Shown: piece after piece, positions 17,534 to 30,188 of the stretch | Numbering within the stretch: position 1 is the stretch's first letter | Layout: every line of letters begins with the position of its first letter | Origin: Paenibacillus sp. NAIST15-1 | GTDB taxonomy: Bacteria; Bacillota; Bacilli; Paenibacillales; Paenibacillaceae | Length of the DNA stretch: 64,000 nt | Direction: 5' to 3' | Assembly (NCBI RefSeq): GCF_001894745.1 | Contig: NZ_BBYF01000019.1 | Span: 62,001 to 126,000 of the forward strand | Made by a program: the position numbers and the translations under genes | The notes under the pieces: model-generated | The model's input: only the letters and a program-made list of their open reading frames with translations | Database searches by the model: none | What the model was told of the DNA's origin: nothing

Positions 17534-19780
17534 TTATAGCATACTTCGCCGTTCCTTGCGTCGAAACATGCTTGGGACCCACCAATTGGCATGCCCCATC
17601 AGCTTCATAAATGCAGGAACGAGCAGAACACGTATGAGTGTTGCATCCAAAAATACAGATACTGCAAGCCCAAGCCCGATAGCCTTCATCATCTCGTTAT
17701 CGGTGAAAATAAACGCACCAACAACAACAATCAAGATGAAAGCAGCACTTGTAATAATACTGCCTGTCTTCATCAGCCCTTGAGCGGTGCTGTGCTCATT
17801 GTCCTTCGTTCGATCATACTCTTCCGCAATCCGTGACAGCAAGAACACCTCATAATCCATAGATATGCCGAACACGACACAAAAAATGATGACAGGAAGC
17901 ATCGCCACCACCATTCCTGTTGACGTTACATGCAATAGATCAGCTAAATAGCCATGCTGGAAGACAAGGACGACAATGCCAAGACTTGCGCCAAGGCTCA
18001 GCATGTTCATGATGACCGCCTTCAGCGGCAGAAGAACCGAGCGGAATGCGACGAAGAGCACGATGTAGGTCACGATAAGAATAAACGCGATCACATACGG
18101 AAGCGCAGCCGTGATGCGTTCAATGATATCATGCTGAACCGCTGGCCCTCCGGTTACATACTTCCTGCTCAATCCCGAACCTGAATCTATCTGACGCAGC
18201 TCGTCCACTACCTTGAACGCAGCATCACCCTTCATGTCAGGCCTCAGAATCACTTGCACCACAAGCATCTTGTCACGAAGCGGCAGCTTCGCCTCCATCT
18301 GTGTGCGAACTTCTGGGCGGGACAACGCCGCTGCCTGCGCTTCAGCTCCTGTAATATTCAACTGAGCTAATGCATCCACATAGCTATCAACACGCTGTAC
18401 ACCCTCTATAAGTTGAATACGGGATGCTAGCCCTTGAATCGCTTGTATCGTCTCGATAGAAGAATAGGGCTTGTCCGCCTCCACAACGATTTGAATTGGA
18501 TTCAACGCCTGCTCATCATAAGCTTCTCTCATCAATTCTGCACCGTAGCGCGATTCGTACTTCGGCGGCAGCATCTCTGCATCCGGTATCCCAATCTTCA
18601 TGCTGCCTATCGGCCATGCACAAGCAGCCAATGCAGTTGTGAGCAGCAGAACGATCCCTACGGGATGCTTCATCACACCATGCGCAATACGGCTCCATAG
18701 TTCACTGCCACTCGTCTTCTCCGCACTTCTCCACCGGGCAGGAATGATAGGGAACTTGTTCACCTTATCGCCGAGTACACTTAATAGTGACAGAAGAAGC
18801 GTGTTCCCCGCTATAACTGACATCATGACGACGATAACTCCACCAATGCACAACGAGCGGAACAAGGATAAATCAATAAACAGCATAGCAATTAAGCCGA
18901 TCAGCACCGCAACACCAGAAAATAAAATGGACTGGCCCGCGGTCTGCGCCGTCATGGCGACAGCCTGCTCAACAGAAGATTGCTTGGCAAGTTCCTCTCG
19001 GAACCTGCTTACAATGAAGAGCGCATAATCAATGCCAACAGCTAGTCCCAACATGGACACCATATTCGGCAAAAAATTGCTTAACGTATCTGTTAGCTGA
19101 GCAATTCCATAAATAATCCCGAGCGTAGTTGTCACACTGAACAGCCCGATAATGAGCGGAAGGAATCCCGCAAGCCATGTTCCGAAGACGAACAATAAGA
19201 CGATCAGCGCGATTGGCAATCCGATTAGTTCCGACTTCACAATATCGTTCTTGCTCGCAGTCTGAATATCATAGTAGACCGGTGTCGCACCAGTCACATA
19301 GGCCTTCGCGAACGGGATGTCGGAAATAAGCTTACGCAGATCGGTATATCGATCCAGCGCTTCATCCGTATCCATATTAAGACGGACATGTGCAGCAACT
19401 ACATCGCTACGCACTCCCGTTCTATCCTGAGTCCGCAGCTGAACGTCACCGACGGATGAATTCTGCTTCAATTCAGTAAGGGAACGTTCAATCTGCTGTA
19501 TCGATTCTTTCGTCAATAGCGACCTGCCGTCGCTGCTCTCATAGACAATATCCATCGTCGTAGAAGAGAGACCAAGCCCATCACGCAGCAGCTCATATCC
19601 TACATAAGATTCGCTTCCTGTCGGCGTAAACCCATTATCCTTAAGCATGGAAGGCACTTGTATAGCCAATATCGAAGCCATTGCAAATAGAAGCGTCCAT
19701 ATGATCAATACCCCATGACGCCAACGATACATCCACTTTCCCCAGTGCCACAACCAACCTGTTCTGGCTGTTTCCCTCAC
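17534..19780 (-). CDS. MMPL-family RND exporter
   Basis: A 748-residue membrane protein with the MMPL pattern: membrane helix 1 (about residues 22-42), a large extracytoplasmic loop, five helices (about 180-330), a second loop and five helices (about 550-730). The duplicated SMLGLAVGIDYALFIVSRFREE and VFGISMDYEVFLLSRIAEEY segments are the proton-relay signatures. Members export lipids, drugs or haem precursors by proton motive force. The start is GTG behind GGGGG. No TetR regulator or accessory gene is adjacent, so the cargo cannot be inferred. Confidence 0.87.
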   Translation of the reverse strand: MRETARTGWLWHWGKWMYRWRHGVLIIWTLLFAMASILAIQVPSMLKDNGFTPTGSESYVGYELLRDGLGLSSTTMDIVYESSDGRSLLTKESIQQIERSLTELKQNSSVGDVQLRTQDRTGVRSDVVAAHVRLNMDTDEALDRYTDLRKLISDIPFAKAYVTGATPVYYDIQTASKNDIVKSELIGLPIALIVLLFVFGTWLAGFLPLIIGLFSVTTTLGIIYGIAQLTDTLSNFLPNMVSMLGLAVGIDYALFIVSRFREELAKQSSVEQAVAMTAQTAGQSILFSGVAVLIGLIAMLFIDLSLFRSLCIGGVIVVMMSVIAGNTLLLSLLSVLGDKVNKFPIIPARWRSAEKTSGSELWSRIAHGVMKHPVGIVLLLTTALAACAWPIGSMKIGIPDAEMLPPKYESRYGAELMREAYDEQALNPIQIVVEADKPYSSIETIQAIQGLASRIQLIEGVQRVDSYVDALAQLNITGAEAQAAALSRPEVRTQMEAKLPLRDKMLVVQVILRPDMKGDAAFKVVDELRQIDSGSGLSRKYVTGGPAVQHDIIERITAALPYVIAFILIVTYIVLFVAFRSVLLPLKAVIMNMLSLGASLGIVVLVFQHGYLADLLHVTSTGMVVAMLPVIIFCVVFGISMDYEVFLLSRIAEEYDRTKDNEHSTAQGLMKTGSIITSAAFILIVVVGAFIFTDNEMMKAIGLGLAVSVFLDATLIRVLLVPAFMKLMGHANWWVPSMFRRKERRSML

Positions 19781-19882
19781 GTGTTGAACCCCCTGCTCAC
19801 TTGTAGACTGAATAAAGGGAATATGATAATAATGAATAAGTGCTGAGCTTACTTGCTTCGTTGTGTGTTGCCTACGCGCTCA

Positions 19883-20977
19883 TTAATCAGCTGCGTGATA
19901 GCCCACGATCATAACGTGGAGTTTCTTGGATAGATCGATCTCATGAGGGGTCTTCAATGGATTGCCATCAGCGTCGTACAGTACTCTTACAACTGGTCGT
20001 TGTGGACACTCAGCATGAATGCGGGCAACAACGCATGTCTCGCCTGTATTCAAATGAATGGACATTCCTATCGGATAGACAGCCATACGGTCTCTGAACA
20101 ATTCCAGCATACCTTGCTCGTATTGTGTCCCTGATCCGGTATACAAAATTTCAAGTGCTTCATGTGGAAGCATTGCCTTACGGTATACACGATGGGTTGT
20201 CATCGCATCATATGAATCCGTAATCCCAATCCACTTCGCATATTCATGAATATCCGGCGACTTAATGCCGCGCGGATAGCCAGAACCGTTCAACCGCTCA
20301 TGGTGCTGATAAGCACAGTGCGCTGCCAGAAGCGGAATGTTCGGCTCATCCTTCAACATGCGGTATCCTATCTCCGCATGCTGCTTCATATGTGCAAATT
20401 CAGCATCAGACAACGAACCTGGCTTGTTCAATACTTCGAGATTAATCTGCGTCTTGCCAATGTCATGAAGGAGCGCCCCCATGCTCAATGTCCGCAGTTC
20501 ATTGCGGGGATATCCGTGATGAAGTCCTAGCAGGGTCGTATATACACACACATTAAGGGAATGTCGAAACAAATAATGATCAGTTGTCTGCATATCATTC
20601 AGCATTACCATCGCCTTATGGTTGCCATACAAATCGCCAATGATGGCATCCAATACATCGAAAAACTCGCGATTCAATGTAGAATTCGAGGCAGCACGCT
20701 TCCGTGTCATGGCTTCATCAATCAATTGCTTGAATTGCTTGCGAATCGTCATATTAGCCAGCCTTCGTGTCTCATCGCTCAACACATCCGGCGCATGAAT
20801 ACCTTCTGTCCGATCATCTTCTACATATACGTATGATACGCCCATCGCTTCCAAGCGCTGAATATACGCGGTATTAAGCTCTACTTGCTCCTTGAGCAGC
20901 ACTAGACCTTCTTCATTATATATTTGTTTTGCTAATCGCATGCCAGCTCGGCACGCTTGTATAGGTACCCATCGCAA
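19883..20977 (-). CDS. HD-GYP domain phosphodiesterase 1
   Basis: A 364-residue protein. An N-terminal sensing part (about residues 1-115) is followed by an HD-GYP domain with HDIGKTQINLEVLNKPG and HHERLNGSGYPRG, so the metal ligands and the GYP triplet are intact. Such domains hydrolyse c-di-GMP or related dinucleotides. The start is TTG at 20975-20977 (M-R-W-V-P), by comparison with the paralogue at 22353 (M-R-I-H-V); the ribosome site AGGGG is about 11 bases away, so the start is moderately sure. No membrane segment, so soluble. A perfect inverted repeat lies 70 bases upstream. Confidence 0.85.
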   Translation of the reverse strand: MRWVPIQACRAGMRLAKQIYNEEGLVLLKEQVELNTAYIQRLEAMGVSYVYVEDDRTEGIHAPDVLSDETRRLANMTIRKQFKQLIDEAMTRKRAASNSTLNREFFDVLDAIIGDLYGNHKAMVMLNDMQTTDHYLFRHSLNVCVYTTLLGLHHGYPRNELRTLSMGALLHDIGKTQINLEVLNKPGSLSDAEFAHMKQHAEIGYRMLKDEPNIPLLAAHCAYQHHERLNGSGYPRGIKSPDIHEYAKWIGITDSYDAMTTHRVYRKAMLPHEALEILYTGSGTQYEQGMLELFRDRMAVYPIGMSIHLNTGETCVVARIHAECPQRPVVRVLYDADGNPLKTPHEIDLSKKLHVMIVGYHAAD

Positions 20978-21046
20978 GCAGAGTCAACCCCTGAAGTTAT
21001 GATATTTACATTCACTTAAAATGCATCGAATTAATCATATCAAATT

Positions 21047-21063
21047 CTCGCTAGACTAGCGAG
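21047..21063. promoter_or_regulatory. Perfect 8+8 inverted repeat upstream of HD-GYP 1
   Basis: CTCGCTAG, one central base, CTAGCGAG. With such a short centre it cannot form a good RNA hairpin, so a DNA-binding site for a dimeric regulator is more likely. The regulator is unknown. Confidence 0.45.
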
Positions 21064-21260
21064 TCACTACCGTACATTCCTTTGTTTACGTAGAAAATAT
21101 GGCAGATTTCACTCCCGCCCTTCTCCACCTTCCAAGTAATTTGGATGAATAAAAGCACACAACTGTTGCATACTTCTGAAATTTACTGGCATTCTAAATG
21201 CCTCGAAATGATCCTATCAGAAATACTCAGTACTTCACACAGAGATATTCATTAATGTTC

Positions 21261-21295
21261 AATATCTAATATCTAATATCTAATATCTAATATCT
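21261..21295. repeat. Five perfect tandem copies of AATATCT
   Basis: Seven-base unit AATATCT repeated five times without error, ending one base before the stop codon of uppP (21297-21299 on the minus strand). It lies in the 3' untranslated part of uppP. Confidence 0.9.
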
Positions 21296-21296
21296 A

Positions 21297-22121
21297 CTAC
21301 ATCATGAAGTACCAGAACAAAGCTGCGAGAACAAAGCGATATATCGCAAAGTGACGAAGCTTAATCCGCTGAATATGCTTGAGGAAGGCAACAACAATCA
21401 CATAGGCTACAACAAAGGATACTAAGAAACCAAGTACAAAAAAAGCGAAAATATCGAGTGTAAACATCTTATAATTTTGGAGCAGTTCATAGCCGCTTGC
21501 CGCACACATAATGGGAATCGCAATGAGAAAGGAAAAATCAGCAGACGCCCGGTAGCTGACACCGCTCAGCATACCACCTGACATGGTAGAGCCTGATCGG
21601 GAAAACCCTGGCCACAGCACAGACAATATTTGAAAGAGTCCTATTGAAAAGGCCTGCTTATAACTAATTTCATCGATCGTGTTCGCCGAGGGTTGTCTGC
21701 GAGACCCATACCATTCTGCGAACCACATAAATGCACCGCCGACTACAAGAGCCCATAACACCGCTTCCGTACTGTCAAATAATTGCTTAATATGGTCTTT
21801 CGCTACATAGGCCACCGCTAATGCAGGTGCTATTGCAATAATGACATGGAGCAGATTCAGACGAGGACAGATGACATGTCCTTGCTGTACGGTTCGCTTG
21901 CGCAATCCCAGCATCTCCAATATGCGATTCCAATACACAACCGTCATGGCTAAGGTCGCCCCCAGTTGAATGACAATTTCGAATGTCTTGAGCCAGTTGG
22001 CCTGCTCCTCAATCCCCATCAGCTTCGTCGTCAATATCATATGACCTGTTGATGAGACAGGTATGAATTCTGTCAGTCCCTCCACGATGCCCAGTACAAT
22101 TGCAACAATGACATAGAACAT
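21297..22121 (-). CDS. uppP: Undecaprenyl-diphosphatase UppP/BacA
   Basis: A 274-residue integral membrane enzyme that recycles undecaprenyl diphosphate to the monophosphate for cell-wall synthesis and gives bacitracin tolerance. The signature regions are GIVEGLTEFIPVSSTGHMIL near the N-terminus and the second LWPGFSRSGSTMSGG around residue 160, with the catalytic Glu, Ser and Arg residues present. About eight membrane helices. The start at 22121 is preferred because GAGGGG is seven bases upstream; a version from 22145 has no site. Confidence 0.93.
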   Translation of the reverse strand: MFYVIVAIVLGIVEGLTEFIPVSSTGHMILTTKLMGIEEQANWLKTFEIVIQLGATLAMTVVYWNRILEMLGLRKRTVQQGHVICPRLNLLHVIIAIAPALAVAYVAKDHIKQLFDSTEAVLWALVVGGAFMWFAEWYGSRRQPSANTIDEISYKQAFSIGLFQILSVLWPGFSRSGSTMSGGMLSGVSYRASADFSFLIAIPIMCAASGYELLQNYKMFTLDIFAFFVLGFLVSFVVAYVIVVAFLKHIQRIKLRHFAIYRFVLAALFWYFMM

Positions 22122-22352
22122 GGCTAAACCCCTCATTTCCCCCATACGTAGAAATACTCAGCATGATGATTTGAATGATTGCGAGCATTACACGTTCGGA
22201 CAAAGTATCTTGTTCTTTGTATACGAGCAGAGGGAACATTTCAGCACCAATTCTTCACATTTTCCTGGAAAATGTTACTGTTATCTTGTGGCTGGCTTTG
22301 ATATGATAAATGATACATGTAGTACAAAATGACTAGAAGGGTGAGACATTTG

Positions 22353-23423
22353 GTGCGGATTCATGTCACGCAAATTCACGAAGGAGACACTCTCACGAAG
22401 GATATTTTCAATGATAGAGGGCTGTTGGTTCTGTCTGCTGGAACCGTTATGAAGCATAGGGACATCGCCCTACTTATTCGTCATCACATGGATATGGTAG
22501 ACATCGAAGCAAGACCACTCACCGATGAAGAGGCTGTATCCCCATCCCAGATCAATGTGCCGCTAAGTTCAAATCATATCGTTCATGAGGAAATGCAGAA
22601 AGGCTACATGGAGGCAACTCGAAATGTGGAAAGCATCTTTCAGGATGTTATCCAGCACGGATTTCTGCGGGATGAGCTTGTACAATCGTCCATCACACCG
22701 CTTATTCAACAGATGGAGAAGCAGCGTGATGTTGTATCCCTCTTGCTTCTGCTGGACTCGAAGGATAATTATACGTACCAGCATTCCGTACAGGTCGGCA
22801 TGCTGTCTTACTATTTGGCCAAGTGGATGCATTACGGAGAAGAGGATGCGGAGCGCATATGCAAGGCAGGATTTCTGCATGACATTGGCAAGAGTCGCAT
22901 TCACAAGTCGATCCTACTCAAGCCTGGACAGCTGACGAGCTCGGAGTTCGTAGAGATGAAGTCGCATACTGTGATCGGCTATGAAATCATCCGTTCCTCC
23001 TATAGCGACAATTGGCTCGCGATGGCGGCCCTCCAGCATCATGAACGCTTAGATGGAAGCGGTTACCCTTATGGTGCTGCTGAGCAGGAGATCCATCCGA
23101 CAGCACGTATCATCGCAGTTGCTGATGTGTATAGCTCCATGACGTCTACACGAATTTATCGGGACAAGCAGGATTTATTTACGGTTCTGAAAGAGCTTGA
23201 TTCGATGAGCTACAGCGGACTTGATCCCCACATTGTTCATACCTTCATTCGCCATATGCTGCCTAACTTCATCCATAAGCAGGCACGCCTAAGCGACGGG
23301 CGAACCGGAACAATCATCATGAATCATCAGACTGAATTTTTCCGGCCGCTCGTGCAAATTGATAATCGTTTCGTTGATTTGACACAATGCCGCGATCTTC
23401 ATATTGAAGAGGTGTGCATGTAA
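22353..23423 (+). CDS. HD-GYP domain phosphodiesterase 2
   Basis: A 356-residue paralogue of the HD-GYP protein at 19883. The N-terminal part (IHEGDTLTKDIFNDRGLLVL) matches the paralogue's sensing domain. The HD-GYP domain carries HDIGKSRIHKSILLKPG and HHERLDGSGYPYG, so it is probably catalytic. The likely start is GTG 22353 or TTG 22350; AGAAGGGTGAG lies 9-12 bases before. It is divergent from uppP, with the two HD-GYP genes on either side of it. Confidence 0.85.
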   Translation: MRIHVTQIHEGDTLTKDIFNDRGLLVLSAGTVMKHRDIALLIRHHMDMVDIEARPLTDEEAVSPSQINVPLSSNHIVHEEMQKGYMEATRNVESIFQDVIQHGFLRDELVQSSITPLIQQMEKQRDVVSLLLLLDSKDNYTYQHSVQVGMLSYYLAKWMHYGEEDAERICKAGFLHDIGKSRIHKSILLKPGQLTSSEFVEMKSHTVIGYEIIRSSYSDNWLAMAALQHHERLDGSGYPYGAAEQEIHPTARIIAVADVYSSMTSTRIYRDKQDLFTVLKELDSMSYSGLDPHIVHTFIRHMLPNFIHKQARLSDGRTGTIIMNHQTEFFRPLVQIDNRFVDLTQCRDLHIEEVCM

Positions 23424-23520
23424 CCTGCTGTGTGCCTGATGTGTGCTCAATGATGCGCACACTTACGGCGTTTTTCTCGCTGGGTATGAACCCTTCTAGC
23501 CTGACAGGCACAAAATGAAC

Positions 23521-24354
23521 TTAGGAAGTCTTCGCCTTGACACGGTGCGCCATTAATTCAGAAACGGTGACAAATGAATAGCCCCGCCGCTTCAATTCGG
23601 GCAGTATTTTCTTCAGTGCCTGAATGGTCTGTGTGCTTCCTTCTACTAAGTCGTGCATCAGTACGATGTCACCGTTTCTTGCATGCCCAAGCACCTTATT
23701 GACAATTCGATCTACTCCTGGAGAACGCCAATCCTTCGTATCCTGATGCCACGACCATAAAATAACGCGGTACCCCTTCTCCCGTGCAATTTCTACTAGC
23801 CGCTCATTATAATACCCGCCAGGTGGCCGGAACAATTGAGGCGGCGTACCTGTTACCTCTTCAATCACTCGATGCGCCTTCATAATTTCCTCTTCAATCT
23901 CGGCCTTCGTTACACCTTTGCGAAAATATTTATGATGATACGTATGGTTCGCAATTTCATGTCCTTCACGAACTGTGCGCTTCACTAATTCTTGGTGCGA
24001 CTTTACCCTCCATCCTACGACGAAGAAGGTAGCCTTGGCATTATACTGCTTTAACAGGTCTAAGATAACCGGAGTGCGGGTTGGATCAGGACCATCATCA
24101 AAGGTGAGTGCAATCCGCTTGCCGGCAGACGGCACTTCCCAGACGATATCTCCTCGCCCTTCATAATAGGCACGATCTCTGCGAGCTGGCGCACTCTCAT
24201 GATAGGCGTCGATTTGTGATGCTACGGACATGGAATGTGCATTGGCTGGTGCAAGCAGACATACTACCATACCGCCTAATAACATCATGATACGGAATCT
24301 GTGCTTGCGACGAATGTGCCGCAACTTTCGCTCCTGTTGGATAGGGTCCACCAT
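23521..24354 (-). CDS. Membrane-anchored polysaccharide deacetylase (CE4)
   Basis: A 277-residue protein with a basic N-terminus, one membrane helix or signal (about residues 22-40, MMLLGGMVVCLLAPANA) and a NodB/CE4 domain. Motif 1 is TFDDGPD, motif 2 the metal-binding NHTYHH, motif 3 RPPGGYYN, motif 4 LWSWHQDTKDW and motif 5 IVLMHD, all complete. It would deacetylate an N-acetylated cell-wall or surface glycan outside the membrane, as the PdaA/PdaB group does in sporulation. GGAGG is seven bases before the chosen ATG. The TFDDGPD-to-end part fits the PdaB/CDA length class. Confidence 0.88.
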   Translation of the reverse strand: MVDPIQQERKLRHIRRKHRFRIMMLLGGMVVCLLAPANAHSMSVASQIDAYHESAPARRDRAYYEGRGDIVWEVPSAGKRIALTFDDGPDPTRTPVILDLLKQYNAKATFFVVGWRVKSHQELVKRTVREGHEIANHTYHHKYFRKGVTKAEIEEEIMKAHRVIEEVTGTPPQLFRPPGGYYNERLVEIAREKGYRVILWSWHQDTKDWRSPGVDRIVNKVLGHARNGDIVLMHDLVEGSTQTIQALKKILPELKRRGYSFVTVSELMAHRVKAKTS

Positions 24355-24520
24355 TTCCAATCCTCCTGTTGCGTAGTGAAATACATAGATGCGAACCCGC
24401 TGCAAGCAAGTTGAACATCACCATAGGGATTAGTATGCCATATTTGGGGTGTACCATGCGGATGCAGCAAAAACGGGAACAGACAATGAGGAATGAAACG
24501 CAATAAGGCCGATCAGCACA

Positions 24521-24578
24521 CAAAAAAATACGTGCTCTTGCCTGCTGTACCATGTACAGCAAACAAATGAGCACGTAT
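24521..24578 (-). terminator. Terminator of the suf operon
   Basis: A two-part hairpin (outer ATACGTGCTC/GAGCACGTAT, inner GCTGTAC/GTACAGC) at 24528-24578 is followed on the minus strand by seven T (24522-24528). It lies 54 bases after the sufB stop. Confidence 0.85.
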
Positions 24579-24631
24579 CTGACTACAATCTTATGAAGGT
24601 TAGGTCGATTGGCAGACTGCAGAAGCAGTCA

Positions 24632-26029
24632 TTAACCGATAGAGCCTTCCATTTCGAACTTGATCAATCTATTCATCTCAACGGCATATTCCATTGGGAG
24701 CTCCTTCGTGAACGGCTCGATGAAGCCCATAACGATCATTTGAGTCGCTTCATCTTCAGACAAGCCGCGGCTCATCAGATAGAAGAGCTGATCCTCAGAT
24801 ACCTTGGATACAGTCGCTTCATGCTCCAATTGGATATTGTCATTGCGAATCTCGTTGTATGGAATCGTATCGGACGTAGACTCGTTATCCAAGATCAACG
24901 TATCACATTTTACGTTTGATTTTGCACCATCAGAATCACGACCGAACGAAGTCAAGCCGCGATACGAAACCTTACCGCCATGCTTCGAGATGGATTTCGA
25001 GATGATTGTTGACGTTGTATCTGGAGCCAAGTGAATCATCTTCGCACCCGCATCCTGATGCTGGCCTTTACCTGCTACCGCAATGGACAACACAGAGCCT
25101 TTTGCCCCGCGGCCTTTCAAGATGACAGCTGGGTATTTCATAGTCAGCTTGGAGCCGATGTTGCCGTCAACCCACTCCATGTTCGCATTTTCTTCCGCAA
25201 CGGCACGCTTTGTAACCAGGTTGTAGATGTTTGGCGCCCAGTTTTGGATTGTTGTATAACGAACACGCGCATTTTTCTTCACGATAATCTCAACAACCGC
25301 ACTATGAAGGGAATTCGTGCTGTAGATAGGCGCTGTACAGCCTTCAACGTAGTGCACGAAGCTGTCTTCATCAGCGATAATCAGCGTACGCTCGAACTGA
25401 CCCATGTTCTCGGAGTTGATACGGAAGTAAGCTTGCAACGGAATTTCACACTTCACGCCTTTAGGCACGTAGATGAAGCTTCCGCCCGACCATACTGCAC
25501 TGTTCAATGCAGCGAACTTGTTGTCCGCTGGAGGAACAACAGATGCGAAGTGCTCGCGGAAGATCTCCGGATGCTCACGAAGCGCTGTGTCCGTATCCAT
25601 AAAGATTACGCCCTGCTCTTCGAGATCCTTCTGCATGCTGTGATAGACAACCTCAGATTCATACTGAGCAGATACACCGGCAAGGAACTTCTGTTCCGCT
25701 TCCGGAATACCGAGCTTATCGAATGTTTCTTTAATTTCAGTCGGTACTTCTTCCCATGTCTTTCCTTGCTTCTCAGAAGGACGCACATAGTATTGAATGT
25801 CGTTGAAGTCCAGCTCATCCAAATCGCCGCCCCAACGAGGCATTGTCATTTTGTTAAATTGCTCAAGCGACTTCAAGCGGAATTCCAGCATCCAGTCAGG
25901 CTCACCCTTAATACGGGAGATCTCGGTAACGATCTCCGGCGTCAGCCCTTTACCGGATTGGAAGACTGCTTGGTGATTATCGCGAAAGCCATACTTGTAT
26001 TCTTCCATTTCAGGCATTTTCTTCGCCAT
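24632..26029 (-). CDS. sufB: Fe-S cluster scaffold subunit SufB
   Basis: A 465-residue SufB, scaffold subunit of the SufBCD Fe-S assembly complex. The family core [23 protein letters not shown], the [10 protein letters not shown] segment with its conserved Cys, and the C-terminal [20 protein letters not shown] are present. AAGGAGGT lies nine bases before ATG 26029; a longer frame is not supported. It is the last gene of the operon, 41 bases after sufU. Length and motifs are ordinary. Confidence 0.96.
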   Translation of the reverse strand: MAKKMPEMEEYKYGFRDNHQAVFQSGKGLTPEIVTEISRIKGEPDWMLEFRLKSLEQFNKMTMPRWGGDLDELDFNDIQYYVRPSEKQGKTWEEVPTEIKETFDKLGIPEAEQKFLAGVSAQYESEVVYHSMQKDLEEQGVIFMDTDTALREHPEIFREHFASVVPPADNKFAALNSAVWSGGSFIYVPKGVKCEIPLQAYFRINSENMGQFERTLIIADEDSFVHYVEGCTAPIYSTNSLHSAVVEIIVKKNARVRYTTIQNWAPNIYNLVTKRAVAEENANMEWVDGNIGSKLTMKYPAVILKGRGAKGSVLSIAVAGKGQHQDAGAKMIHLAPDTTSTIISKSISKHGGKVSYRGLTSFGRDSDGAKSNVKCDTLILDNESTSDTIPYNEIRNDNIQLEHEATVSKVSEDQLFYLMSRGLSEDEATQMIVMGFIEPFTKELPMEYAVEMNRLIKFEMEGSIG

Positions 26030-26070
26030 TGTTGTTGTACCTCCTTCGTGCGAACCTCGCACTTTATCGC

Positions 26071-29019
<2,949 letters not shown>

Positions 29020-29059
29020 CGGTCTATCGCTCCTCCTGTCAATCGTTTGCTAGAATGAA

Positions 29060-29842
29060 TTACTCGTCTTGTCCAACTGTTTCGTCTGTAATGCCGAGTT
29101 CTTCCTTCACCCAGTCGTAGCCTTCTGCCTCAAGGCGCTCAGCCAGTTCAGGTCCGCCGGATTTCACGATGCGGCCTTGCATCATAACGTGTACGAAATC
29201 AGGCTTCACATAGTTCAGCAAACGTTGATAGTGCGTAATAACCAAGAATCCGCGTTCTTCGCTGCGCATCGCATTTACACCATTTGCAACGATCTTCAAG
29301 GCGTCGATATCCAAACCAGAGTCGATTTCATCCAATACTACGATTTTCGGATCGAGCATCATCATTTGCAAGATTTCGTTACGCTTCTTCTCCCCGCCGG
29401 AGAAGCCTTCGTTCAAGTAACGATGAGCGAACTCTTCGTTCATCTCAAGTTCTTTCATTTTGCCTTCCATTTGGCGAATGAACTTGATCAAGGAGATTTC
29501 GTTGCCTTCGCCGCGGCGTGCATTGATGGCACTGCGCAAGAAGTCAGAGTTCGTTACACCTGCGATCTCGCTTGGATATTGCATAGCAAGGAACAGACCT
29601 GCGCGAGCGCGCTCGTCAACTTCCATCTCAAGCAAATCTTCACCGTTCAATGTAGCAGAACCTTCTGTTACTTCATATTTTGGATGCCCCATCAAAGCAG
29701 AAGCGAGTGTACTTTTACCAGTTCCGTTAGGACCCATGATAGCATGTACCTCGCCGCCCTTCATTTCAAGGTTGATTCCTTTCAGAATCTCTTTACCTTC
29801 AATGGTCGCCTTCAAACCATTAATGACGAATTGAGTTGACAT
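29060..29842 (-). CDS. sufC: Fe-S assembly ATPase SufC
   Basis: A 260-residue ABC-type ATPase of the cytosolic SufBCD complex. Walker A is GPNGTGKST (about residues 36-44), the signature FSGGEKKRNEILQM, Walker B VVLDEIDSGLD, and the switch His VITHYQR. GGAGG lies nine bases before ATG 29842. It is the first gene of the operon and follows a promoter with a Fur-like site. Confidence 0.96.
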   Translation of the reverse strand: MSTQFVINGLKATIEGKEILKGINLEMKGGEVHAIMGPNGTGKSTLASALMGHPKYEVTEGSATLNGEDLLEMEVDERARAGLFLAMQYPSEIAGVTNSDFLRSAINARRGEGNEISLIKFIRQMEGKMKELEMNEEFAHRYLNEGFSGGEKKRNEILQMMMLDPKIVVLDEIDSGLDIDALKIVANGVNAMRSEERGFLVITHYQRLLNYVKPDFVHVMMQGRIVKSGGPELAERLEAEGYDWVKEELGITDETVGQDE

Positions 29843-29940
29843 TGTGTTGTAACCTCCAGATTGATGGATTTGTAGAAAAGATGTATACTGAAAGAACAAG
29901 TAATCTTTATCCACGCTATAAGATTTATCACATTATAATC

Positions 29941-29969
29941 ATTATAAAATGATTATCATTGATTCTCAA
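29941..29969 (-). promoter_or_regulatory. Promoter of sufCDSUB
   Basis: On the minus strand TTGAGA (29964-29969), a 17-base spacer and TATAAT (29941-29946) lie about 95 bases before the sufC start. The spacer is filled by a Fur-box-like palindrome. Confidence 0.7.
29945..29963. promoter_or_regulatory. Fur-box-like operator in the suf promoter
   Basis: The 13-base core AATGATAATCATT (minus strand; 29948-29960) is identical to the centre of the 19-base Fur consensus. An overlapping inverted repeat ATAATCATT-N4-AATGATTAT spans 29935-29956. The position between -35 and -10 would give iron-dependent repression. This is sequence matching by eye only. Confidence 0.65.
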
Positions 29970-30111
29970 TATAATTTTAAAACAATCATTTGTATAAATC
30001 AACCAGCGCCCTGTCCTCTCTCTTTATACCTCTTGCATAACAGCCCCCTATTTCTATAGAAAAGCGCCCTATTAGCTAGAGCATCATCGTTTTACCAATT
30101 TATATATAATT

Positions 30112-30145
30112 TCAGTAAAAAGCGCACCCTTTTCAGGATGCGCTT
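30112..30145 (-). terminator. Terminator of dps
   Basis: Arms AAGCGCA/TGCGCTT with an inner CCT/AGG at 30120-30145 are followed by TTTTTA on the minus strand. It lies 44 bases after the dps stop. Confidence 0.75.
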
Positions 30146-30188
30146 ATATGATTTTCATTTACGTATCGAAATTTGTATCCGCCATTCC

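Larger units (their letters stand above)
20978..21296. other. Intergenic region between HD-GYP 1 and uppP
   Basis: No gene is supported here. Two structures stand out: a 17-base inverted repeat with eight-base arms CTCGCTAG/CTAGCGAG at 21047-21063, placed 70-86 bases upstream of the HD-GYP start as an operator would be, and five copies of a seven-base repeat directly after uppP. Confidence 0.6.

Noticed and set aside
29069-29839. 256-codon open frame on the plus strand
   Set aside because: Antisense shadow of sufC, in register with its codon bias; no family likeness.
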